A DNA stretch of 64,000 nucleotides from the NCBI GenBank assembly GCA_963691655.1, contig OY829326.1, forward strand, positions 16,418,878-16,482,877, written 5' to 3'. Made by a program: the position numbers and the translations under genes. Below are positions 12,528 to 24,100 of this stretch, piece by piece. Position 1 is the stretch's first letter; every line of letters starts with the position of its first letter. The DNA is from Toxonevra muliebris. Taxonomy: Eukaryota > Arthropoda > Insecta > Diptera > Pallopteridae. The notes below the pieces were generated by a model that searched no databases, was not told the origin of the DNA, and was given only the letters and a program-made list of their open reading frames with translations.

Positions 12528-15500
12528 GTAAATAATAGTCCCAAAAAACAGAGTTTTATTCATATTATGTAAAAATTGGTTGAGAAAAAGGCAACCAGAT
12601 TCTTGAACTGAACAGTACATTGAACTTGAATTGAATTGAAAAATTAGTCCAAATCAGAAGGCATATTATAATCATACTCCGGTAAATTATGAAAAATGTT
12701 GAGTTGTTTAAATTGGCAGTTATGCTGTTCTTGCTCTAAGTTCATCAGCTTTAAAAACTAAATATAATCATCAATTTATTTAGTTTTGCAACTAGTATTT
12801 CCTTGCCTTCCACCGTTTTTAAAATTATGCAGAACTCTACATGTCAAATTAAAATTTTTTTTGGATATACTAAATCAGTACAGAAGATTTGTGTACTGAT
12901 ATAAAAATATTGAATAATCAGTATTTTAAAAAATAAAACTCAGTAGGTCTGGCTACCCTAATTGAGGATGCGTTTTCCAGTTTATGTTTTATATTGAGAA
13001 TTTTCGATTTTTAAGCGACTGAAAAATTTCAAAATTAAAAAATTTTAAATGTTTCTTTCCATTTCAAAAGTTTTAACATATTTTCTAATTCATATAACTT
13101 TTTTAAGCTACAACCTTAACTGCTATCTCTTTCTTTATGCTAAATCTTTTAAATCGATTAATTTCTTATATATGTATGCATAGCAGAATTTGAAGCATTC
13201 TCCATTATTTGCTCACATAATTATTCGAATGAAAGCGGATACATACACAAAAATATAGTTTGATTCTATGTTCTATTCACAAAAAAATGTTTGGGTTAAT
13301 TTATGCAAAAAAGAGCTCGTAAACGGTTTTTATTTCGTATTTGCATTTTCAACAAAAATTCAAAAATTTGGTTAATACTAATTAATTTATGCTAATTCAT
13401 ACATGTATAAATGTTGGATGGCAGAGAGGTTATTATCACTAAAAATATATTTGCCAAAAATTATAATAAAATACCACCGAATATAATTGGAATAGCTTAA
13501 AATCTATGCTACTGTTGAATAGCATGGATCGGAAAAACATTTTTTTTTTATCAAATTCTAAGAGCATGAAAAACTTGTGCATCCATGCGAGTTCAAAATT
13601 TTAACTTGCTAGGATAATAAATATTCAATTTAAAGAGCTTGACTAGTAGGTTAGCCAAAAATCAGATTTAAATCAATTTAGCCAATTCCAAAATACTAGC
13701 ATCGGAAGTTCTTTAAAATTCACACATTGAACAAAGCATAGCATTCATCGTTGTAAAAATCATTGCTTAAGCGGAAGTAAATAACAAATGAGAGAGAGAG
13801 AGAAGACATGAGTAACGGCACTTCTCAAAATTAACTAACGAATTATCTGCATACACAAATAACAAAACAAACACCAACGAGTAGTTTAGTTCTTTTTTGA
13901 TATTTGTTTTTTTATAAAGAGATTTCTTGAACAAAAAAAATAGCCCCAGTTACTGGGGCCTTACCGACTAGTTGCATTTATTCCATCATTCTAAAACTCT
14001 AATAACCACGCTGATTTTAGTAATTTTTACTTAACAGACTCAGCCCGTGGGCCATTTTTGTTTTTTACTTTGGTAGGTAAAAATTAGACGTTTCGAGTTG
14101 TGAAATGAACGTTGTAATGCAGAATATGCAAAACTATGCTCTTTGCCGCCATTTGGCATTTTTCGAATTTTTGCCCCAGCAAGGTTTGTGAAGTGAAATT
14201 TTGCTTGAGTGCGGAAGTTTCGCACGCTATTAGAATTCCATCACAAAATAAATGTTTTTTCGATCTATGCTACAGTTGAATTGATTTTATGTGGGTTCTG
14301 CATATGATATTCTAAAGATGTCAGAGTTTAATTTGAAAATACTTTTACAATGAGAAAAAGAGGAAAAGAAGTGGAAGAAGAAAAAATGTATTTATTAAAT
14401 AAAATTTATTTAATAAGAATACGGGAAGAAAAATGGAACAGCAGTGATAAATTAAGTAAATTTTGTTCTTAAGAGATTAGTTTATAGCATTGCAATAAAT
14501 CACAGAATATTAATAATATTCATAATAATACATCAACTATGTATATCTAGTTGTTGTCATCTCCGATTTTATACAAATTTTACTTAAAATAAAATCACAT
14601 TTGGTTCACATATTGTACCCATATCTACACAGTTAAAAGGAAGAACACAATCCCCTAAACAGAAACTGTGCGCGTGCGCATGTGAGCTAATATTTTTCTT
14701 CCTCCTTAACTTGACTTAAGATTTCATTTGAATTTCACTTCACTTTTAGTGTTTCTTGGAGTTTATTTTTATATAATTTCGTGCATCTAAACATTTTTTT
14801 TTCTTCTTGTTGATGTTTGTTGTGTGTATTTGGTTTTTAGTATTTATTTTGCTGCTTGAAACTTAAAATAGTTTATTTATGTATGCTCGAATGAAGAAGG
14901 GAAATTGGAAAATTTTAAATGCAGTAAGTAACAGCAGCAAAAACCAAAAACTATGCAGTATGCATTTCTAAAAATACCAACTGACATGTGACGTTTTTTA
15001 TTGCAGCTGAATGAAAAGGAAACAAATGTTTAGCTTACAAAAAAAAAAAAAATAAAAAAAAGAGATAGTTTTCTATCTATGCATACTTACTCACATATTA
15101 TTTATTTATCGATAAAATAGAAATAATGTATTTGCTGAGAATCTAAATGCCTAAAATTATACTACTCCAAATGTTTTTAATATTTTGTTTATTTGAAGTT
15201 ATCATAAATATTGTAAAAAAAAAAAAAAAAATGTATTAACAATTTCAAAGTGATAAGGCAATCCATAAAGGGTTGATAACGACGACGATAGCTATTTATT
15301 ATTACTTGATATAACCTTAATTGCACCTGGACGTTGAGTGTTATATTCTATGGCAAATACATATTCGTATGTAAAGAAAATAATGAAATCATTTATTTTT
15401 CACTCTGAAATTATAAATTTCATATTTTTCTAAAGAATTCCAATTTTAGATATTGCAAAAAAAAAAAATGTTTAAAAAAATCGAAAAAGAAATTTTATAT

Positions 15501-16559
15501 AAGTAGTCAAAAATTTATAAAAAAAACATTTTAAATATATAGTGACTGATTTGGTTTGATAACCTTCTGAAGCAATCTCACTTTGGTTGTCAGCTGATGT
15601 TAAACGTGACAGAGTGATTAATCACGTTTTGTGAAGCTTGATTCATTCATCGAAAAAATCAGATTGATTTTAAAACTATTGAAAATTATCGATCATTTTT
15701 ATAATGAAAGCTTTGAAACTGAAACTGACAATATTTTTACAAGCAGAAAGTTTCAATTTGTGAAAAACTTTCAGTACTAACTACGGGGTAAATAATTGTC
15801 CACAATATCAACACGCACTAGAACCAATTATTTGCTAAAAATTAAAAATATTTTTGTTGACAAGAGCATGCGGAATTCTAAAAAATATGAACTTTATATT
15901 TCGATTTGAGGTTTTTGAGCTTTATAAAAAAATTACTATTACACTGCCCAATACGGGTCATAAGTCATGACTATGGGGTTTTGACGTTAATTTTTCATGG
16001 ATTTTAAAGCGCTGCTTACGAATCCGGAGAAGAAGAAGATAGAAAATTGTTTTATGCATATTTTTGTTTACTGATGATCATACAGTCAGTCTTGGGGTCT
16101 TGCATTTGTAATTTTTTTCCTTTAGACATACTACACCCACTAATTTAATAGCGTTCATATTTTGTATCTATTTATTTTATTTTTTTATTTACATATTTGT
16201 GAATACAATCTTTAATTTGAGAAGCTTATCCCAGTAATGCCTAGCGGTAAGCTATTCCTGAGCCAGGTTCAAAAACAATTTTTTTCTTAAGATACTTTCT
16301 CGTCCTTAATGGGTTAAATTACAACAATCGAACAATTTATTTAACATAAGTTTTTATTTTCTAATCAATTTTTTAAAATTTATTAGAATAAATTATTAAA
16401 ACTTAAAATTACATTAAAATTAAAACTAAAATTTTAACAAAACTTAAAAGGAAAAATAATTAGCAAAATATAGTAAAGATATAAGTTAAGTATTAGAAAG
16501 ATACAGTATAAGTTGAGTTTTAAATTGGGCTGTGTTACTTAAATTTTGCAAAAGAGTAG
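12528..16559. other. Non-coding AT-rich region
   Basis: No gene is recognisable over about 4 kb. Features noted are poly-A/T runs, a GA microsatellite near 13,792 (GAGAGAGAGAGAG), a short GCCCCAGTTACTGGGGC hairpin near 13,943, and an imperfect NRF-1-like TGCGCGTGCGCA at 14,669-14,680. Confidence 0.45.
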
Positions 16560-16703
16560 GCAATCAGTCTAAATCTAAATACTCCCGAAATGAAATTCCC
16601 AGGAGAATTTGTTTCTTTTTCCCCGTATTCTTATAGGAAAAGAAAGAAGAACAAATTTAACTGGGAATTTCATTTCTGGAATATTTGAATAGGGCTGAAT
16701 GAG
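16560..16703. repeat. Long imperfect foldback (inverted repeat)
   Basis: The arm 16,577-16,620 (AAATACTCCCGAAATGAAAT...) is nearly the reverse complement of 16,638-16,686, with a loop of roughly 15-20 bases. Weaker complementarity extends outward to about 16,560 and 16,703. It could be a small foldback transposable element or a transcribed hairpin. No target duplication was identified. Confidence 0.6.
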
Positions 16704-17159
16704 TCCCAAAGGCGTATCACATAGATGTGAAACCGGCGGAGGCTAAGGACTTATCCTGGATTTGAGTGATATGATTCACTCGAGCAGTGCGTAAGAATTT
16801 AAGACATGAATACAAATATTTTAAGAAAGCCTAAATGTAAAAAATGATTGACAAAACTCCGAGGTCACTAGTACCTACTTTTTTTTAGATGAGATTTTTT
16901 GAAAATCCGACGTCATTTTTGAATTTTGCGGGAGAAACTTTGTCTGACAATATTGTACCTTGTAAATTAAAAAAAAAAAAAAAACGAACCATTGCAATGT
17001 ATATACCAAATGATGCAGTTACCGCTATTTACTCTTTCAACCTGTTGACTGGTAATAAAGATGCGGAATTTATAGGATCAACTTTTGGGTTATTTTGTGG
17101 TTAAAGATGGTAGTTGAAAACTAGAAATAATTTGAAAAATGATTTTAAAGAAAAGCATG

Positions 17160-17245
17160 CGGCCATAACTTTGCTGGGAACCGAGCAAGGGATCTCTGAG
17201 ATAATGATAAGGCACGTTGCCACTAAACCATCAACGCTACTCACT
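17160..17245 (-). repeat. Possible tRNA-derived SINE remnant
   Basis: On the minus strand TGGTTTAGTGG (17,230-17,220) fits the pol III A box exactly. About 37 bases further on, a GGTTCCC-type B-box-like motif lies at about 17,182-17,172. Spacing is tRNA-like. The B box deviates from consensus and no tail or target duplication was found. Confidence 0.35.
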
Positions 17246-17879
17246 ATACTGGTTTAATCTATAAAATTCTTCGGATTCTTCTAATTGAATTTCTAGAAAT
17301 TCACAAACGTTTCTGAGAACAGTTTGAAATACGTGTGAAATACCATTTCTAATTTTTTTATTTCTTTAGAATTAAATATGATAAATAGTTGTGTTTTGCG
17401 GTATGGTATTTATAGCCTTAACGTTTTTTCATTATTCGAAATTTTTGCAAACGATATCAGTTAAGTCAAGGTTCAATATAGTAGGTATTTAAATAAACAA
17501 ATATCTGTTGTGTACTTATGCATTCTTAGTATATAATATCAATGATGAGGTGCTGAAGTAAGATAAGATAAGATAAGGATAGATTTTTTATTATTTGAAT
17601 TTATAAAATATTTTCACTTATCATTGTTTGTGATAAAAATTCATAATTAAGTATAAGAATTGCCAGTTTTTATTATACTTAAATATAACCGTATATAGAA
17701 TATTGTGAAACTCTCGCTTTTGTGCGAAATCGTTCAGACACTTAAAGTTTTTCAAGCATTAAATGAATATTTGATGTATGTATATGTGTATTTAGTAGGT
17801 ATCGTTGTAGACAAGATTGTGATAAGTAAAAGGCCAACAACTTAAAAGGGAGGTGCAAAGAAAAGAGCTTTAACCATTG

Positions 17880-18089
17880 AATTTTTACTAATGAACCCAA
17901 CACTCAGTGGCTAATCAGTGAACACAGTGTTAACAACAAAACACCGACAACAAGTAAAAAAAATCAGTATAGTAATTTTCTTTTTCATAATCGAGATCTT
18001 AACGAAAAACAAAACTAAAGATCCAAATGTTGTGAGAATTCAAAACACAGAAATTTTCCACCAATTAGTTTTTTAATAGTATTTTAAAA
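17880..18089 (+). promoter_or_regulatory. kst: Likely 5' untranslated region/promoter of kst
   Basis: Directly upstream of the first coding exon the DNA becomes A/CAA-rich, in the style of fly 5' leaders. It contains two initiator-like TCAGTG motifs at about 17,904 and 17,915. No TATA box is obvious. The true start site is not determined, and a more distal promoter remains possible. Confidence 0.4.
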
Positions 18090-18153
18090 ATGTATTCGAA
18101 TTTCGATCGGCATCAATATAAACGATATGTTTCATTCGACAGACAATCTTTGG
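18090..18153 (+). CDS. kst: kst first coding exon (64 nt)
   Basis: ATG at 18,090 opens a 21-codon frame ([20 protein letters not shown], then L) plus one base, ending at a good donor, G|GTAGGT, at 18,154. The acceptor at 23,808-23,809 leads into an exon whose frame needs exactly one incoming base, because the frame upstream of MTQRDG stays open to the splice site ([15 protein letters not shown]). Joining gives ...[13 protein letters not shown]. Phase match and open frame on both sides make this the probable N-terminus; no transcript was seen. Confidence 0.75.
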
Positions 18154-21100
18154 GTAGGTTATTATGAAATTTTATAATGAAATTTTAACTTATTTTTTGA
18201 ACATCTGAAATGGAAAATATTTTAAAAGAGTATTTGCATTCATTATTGAAAATTAAAAGTGTTCTTAAAATTTGTGAGAATCATGCATGAAAACTTTTAT
18301 CGCTCATACCTGCGTCGCGCTTCTCTTTGTGTTAAACTAACGATATTGAAGTTATCTATTGTGATAGTTACGTGCATTTTTATTTATAACTTTTAAATAG
18401 AAATGACAAATAATGAATGTGTTTTTTTTACATTTTGGAAAATATTTGTTTTACGACTTTGTATGTACTATATATGTATGAAAAAATAACAATGACATAA
18501 GCTACAAATTATTTTGTGATTATAAATTTAGTAAATTTCATTAAAATGTTTCTAATCAAAAATGTCACAATATCTCGATTTTATTAATTAACAATGAAAT
18601 ACTTATTGTAAACATTTTGTAGAAACATATAAAAATAAAATAAACGAAATATTTTCAAGACTTACAGACAAAAATAATATTATTTTAGCGCTTATCAGTG
18701 CCACCATTTGAAGTTTCATTATTTTATATTTTTTTTAGTTTCATTTTTCTTTAATTTTGAGTATTTTATACTGCCAAATTACGTAAGTGCTGAAATGTTT
18801 TTTATTTTATATTTCAAGTCGCTTGATAAAATTACAACTAAAATTAAGTAATTGTGAAAGCAAATGAAATTGAAATTATTTTTTGTTGAAGACTTAATTA
18901 ATGGAATAATTTGATTTTTTCGACTTTTTTCTGAAGACTTCATGAATTGAATAATTTTTGTTTTTGAAGTTTTATTTTATATAAATATTTATTTATACAA
19001 AATTTCATATTTTAACTCTGGTTAAATTAATTAAACATAAACTACGCAGTCTGACAAAAAACTCTTTTCCTTTAATTTAATTTTAATTTTTAAGTTTAAA
19101 TGTGGTGTATAATATTTCAGAAATATTCACATCTAAAAGTGCAAATATTAGCAGATTATTATATAAATTCTCATTAACTTTTAAAATAATAATGGTCGAT
19201 TAGTTAACCCTGATAACCCTGATTTTCTGAGATACATATATCAAATTAAGTTTTAGTCGAGAAAGTGTATTTATTTCAATTGGTCATATCTCAATAGGTG
19301 AAAGTCAGATTGGGTTGAATTTAGAATAAATAGCAGTAACAGTAATTATTGTTAAATTTCTGTGAATATTAACAACAATCTGTTACAGATTTTATAAGTC
19401 GTTGAATATGGCCATGTAATAATATCACGAAAATCTGACATGAAGACCTGATTTGAGTTCAGTGACCTTAAATCAGCTAAGGAACATTTTATTTGACAGT
19501 AGCAGATTTTAAATTCAAATTAAACTTCCAGAAGGGCTTTAACACCGTGTTTCCAATATGAGCAAATTGGAGAAGGAAACGTTTGAGAGCTGGTCTTGAG
19601 ATAGAACTCTACACCGACGGGTCAAAGATGGACTGCGGCGTCGGTGCGGGAGCCTACTCAGAACACCTCAGTATTGCCGAATCTTATAGACTCCCGAATG
19701 AAGCCAGTGTTTTCCAGGCCGAACTTCTGTCAATCAAAGAAGCCTGCAAAGCACTGACCAAAATCCAAAGAAGGGTTAAAGTAGCCATCTTCACAAACAG
19801 CCCTGCGGCAATTAAGGGCTTCTAGGCTCAGACATAAAATCTTTTAGATCTATGTAATAATATCACGAAAATCTGACATGAAGACCTGATTTGAGTTCAG
19901 TGACCTTAAATCAGCTAAGGAACATTTTATTTGACAGTAGCAGATTTTCAATTCAAATTAAACTTCCAGAAGGGCTTTAACACCGTGTTTCCAACATGAG
20001 CTTCTAGGCTCAGACATAATATCTTTAGATTAGTTCACTAATGCCTAAATCACAGGCTGGACATTGGCCTTATTTGGGTTCCTGGTTACAGGAACATCGA
20101 AGGCAATGAAAAGGCCGATGAATTAGCGAGGCGAATTTTGAATAAAAAATGTCAGATACTTACTAATTTATTAAACCTATTAACAAAACTATTTAAAATT
20201 TATGTCATCAGTTTCAGTTTACAAAAACTGCTTCCTTTTTTTAATGGATTTCTAATGTAATGTAGTGTATGTAATAATAAAAAGAATGTAGAAAAGCACG
20301 TAGATATGTTTGTCGAAAGCTTTCAAGCCGTAAGTTTTGATTTTCATTATCTTAGTTTGTTTTTTGTTACGTTAATTTATTGAAGCATTTAATGCCGAAT
20401 TTCTTATCACATAAATAACAAAAAAAAAAGTTGATAAGGAAATTTATAACAAAACTGGTACGCTTACAAATGCCCTACACACATTAAAAACAATTTATGT
20501 CACCGGGCTGGAGTTGTATTTCATTACGAATTAGGGCTTGCAAGATCGACTCAGTTTATTCCGTTATCCGGTTTTTCTTCTAATCACGAAATTACTCGGT
20601 TTTGCAAAATTTACTACTATTCGAAAACCATTTTTTTTTTTTGCCTTGGTTAATCGATCTTTTCGAATGTTTGTTGAGTACAAATATTGTATTATTTTTA
20701 AGTTTAAAATTTTATTAAAAGCAACACAAAAAAAGAGACAATATTGATAGCCATAGGTATCGTTTTTTTGGTGGATTATGATAAAGCGTTCCACTTCCAT
20801 CTGTATCGAAAATTTTAGAGACCTATATCGAAAACTTGCAATCTTTTCTTTTAGTTTAAATTACAAGTTCTCGAAACAGTACTCCAAATACAAAAAGTTT
20901 TTTGCTTCTGCTGGAAAACTTGAAATTAAGGCAGCGATTTGTGCTTTTTAAAAGAATATATTTTGTTTCTTTTTATTTAAATAAAATACCTTAAAAAATG
21001 GTTTATAAACATATGTTTACCTGATACAATGAAAAAACCGGTTTACTCGGTTTTTAATGACTAGTCGGTATTAAAACACGGATTTCGGTTTTTGTATAAT

Positions 21101-24100
21101 CAGGAGTGAGATTGAAAAAATCTTAAAACACGTTTTACCTAATATTTTTTTTTGGGTGCAAAATTTATAAATTTCTTTGATCTAGTTATCTTTGAAAAAT
21201 ATGTCAGTTGTTATTTTTGATGACAAACATGTTGATTTATTGTGAGTTTGATCAAAATGAGTGGAGAAAAAGAAGTACGTCTTAAAATTATTAAAAATTT
21301 AAAAAAAATCCAAATCCTCCAAAAAATTGGCCAAAGAATTTGAAGGTCTGCCGTCAAACTGTTTCCAATGTTATTAAACAATTTCAGGAGAATTTGACCA
21401 TCGATAGGAAACCTGGTTCGGGAAGAAAACAAGGACCATATGATATTGGGAATGCCAAGAAAATAGAAAGCATATTGAAAAGATCTCCAAACATATCTGG
21501 TAGAAATATTTGGAGCGAAAAGTTAAAGCCAATGCAGGTTTGAAAACATACAAAGTCCAAAAAGTTCCAGACAGGAATGCTGAATGACGCCAAATACAAA
21601 ATACATGCAAAAATATTCATGTTGTATAATGGATGGCGAAACGTATGTACTGGCAGATTTTACGCAGCTTCGGGGTCAAAATTTTTATGTTGCTGATGCT
21701 CGAGGAAATGTCGAAGAACAATTTAGAATCCAAAAGCAGACAAAATTTCCTAAAAAAATTCCTGGTATGGCAAGCTATATGCAGTTGCGGCAAAAGAAGC
21801 AAGTCATTTGTTACAGTGGGCTCTATAATTACCGAAATAGACATCAAACAATTTTTGAAAAAAAGACTTCTTCCTTTCATAAGAAAGCACAATGTGTCCA
21901 CATATTTTTGGCCCGATTTGGCATCATGTCACAACGGCAAGAAAGCTCTGGAGTGGTACCAAAGTAATAACATTGTTTTTGTACCAAGAGAGGCCAATCC
22001 TCCAATCCCAAAATATCGAAGATTTTAAAAGGAGATAGGCAAACTGTTCCAAAAAGGTGTTTGAAAAAACTATCAAATCTCTAATGGAAGGCTTACAAAA
22101 AAAGGTCCACGAGTTCATAAATAGTGGTTAGAACTATAAAAGTTATATTTTTCTATAATTTGTAAAATATTATCAATTAAATAAAAAATGAATTTTATAT
22201 ATGTTAAGATTTTTTCGATCTCACTCCTTATTCGCCCAATTCTAAAACCGGTTTCTCCAAACTGTTGAATATTAGCAAACTCTATTACAAATGCAGGGCA
22301 CTGTAAGATTAATTTTAAAAATAGAAATAGTGCGACTACTTCCGATAACACTTCAAATAAATTATGTATTGCTATAAATAGAGCATTTCTTTGGTTTAAA
22401 ATTATATTATAATATTGGATTTAATATATTACAATACAATTTTACATACATATGTTATGTATGCCTAAAAATTTATCAATGAAACTTAAGTAATTCAGGG
22501 AAATTCTTTAGAAAGTAGATTATATTAATTGATTGATTTGTCTATTTGAGTTATTCAACTAAAATGGAAAAATCAGAAGTATAGGTATAAATAATAAATG
22601 AGCTGTAGTTTTGGATAAAAAATACACTCTTATAAGATTTAAATGTTAAATATTTGTTTAAAACCATGAATCGTAAAATTAGAAAATAAACCGAGATTTG
22701 GTCAACATATTTTCTTGCTTTTTATTTTGATTTTTATTATCTTTATTATCATATCTGCAAATAGAGAATTACCTCACAAATGTGTAGGCTATGATATAAT
22801 AAATAGGAATTTAACTACCGAAATGACCACACCTGCCGAAACATGTCGTATTTGTGTGTTTATCTTTGTCTTCAGTAAAACGACATTTATGATTAATTTT
22901 ATTTTAGGTAAAGTCAATAAAAATTCTATGAATTCTAATCTATTTAGAAATTTAGTCACTATGACAAGTATTCATAGTATGTGAAATATTTAGGTACACA
23001 ATTTGTACCAATAAAAGCTCAGCGATATGTTATCGAACGTTAATAGTTTACTATATTATTAGATTAATGAATTAGGCAGAGTTTCATACTCTATTCACTG
23101 TTTTAGCCTGAATGATTTTATTATGTCATTTATGAATTCTAATTAAGCTTTATTTAAAGTCTAGTCCAAGTGGCATTTCAGTGACACAGTAAGTGTAAAA
23201 TAATTTGAGAATAGTCCCTGTCCAAGAATAGTTCCTATGCTTTTGTGTCTATAATATGTCGCAAGGCTTGACCGAAAAAAAGCCACTGAATCACACCTTC
23301 AATACTTTTTAAGTACCAGTCTTATTACATCATATCTGTTTTTTCCTCCTTTTCTATTTTTTACATTCCATATATGAGAAAATAAACAAAATAAATCAAC
23401 AAAAAGTAAAACTATTGATTTTTATTTTTTATCTTTATTTGAAAACGTTTGAAAAAAGCGCCAAACAAATTATTTTTCGTCTTTTGTATGGTTTCAAAAG
23501 AGGTATTCTTTTCTGTCATTATTGTTTAGTTAAAAGCTATTGTGTCCAACAGCTTGGTTGATTTTGTTTTTTTTTTTTTTTGCATTAACAAATTGTTATT
23601 ACTTTCCATAAACGAATAAAAAAAAAACCAAAACAAAAAAAAAAAAAACAATAGAAAATACAAATATGCCCTATGTATGTATGATACTTGTTGGGTGTTT
23701 ATTTATTGATAATTGAAAAAATTTATTGTATGTAATATCTAAAAGTTTTTTATTTTAATTTCTATTATATTCAATTTTATTTTTTATTTATTTTTATTTT
23801 CAATTACAGCATCACAATATGAACCTGGCGGTTACTCGTTGCAAGCACAAAATTTTAATTCTGCCAACATGACCCAAAGAGATGGCATTATTAAGTTTGA
23901 AAATGAAAGAATCAAAACGCTACAGGAAGAACGTTTGCGTATACAAAAGAAAACGTTTACAAAATGGATGAATTCATTTCTAATAAAAGTATGTTCCACA
24001 ACAGCGATCAGCATTTGAACTGAGAAACTAAAAATAATTAACTACAAGTAGAAAATAAAAACAAATTTCACTCTTTAATATTCATTTCGTATAGGCAAAA

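Larger units (their letters stand above)
18154..23809. other. kst: kst intron 1 (5.7 kb)
   Basis: AT-rich intron with LINE RNase H debris (19.4-20.1 kb) and a decayed Tc1/mariner-superfamily element (21.1-22.2 kb). Poly-A runs near 23,570-23,650 precede the acceptor. Apart from these I see no coding content. Confidence 0.7.

Noticed and set aside
13943..13960. GCCCCAGTTACTGGGGC hairpin
   Set aside because: The stem is only about 7-8 bp, with no element boundaries or terminator context in a eukaryotic intergenic region.
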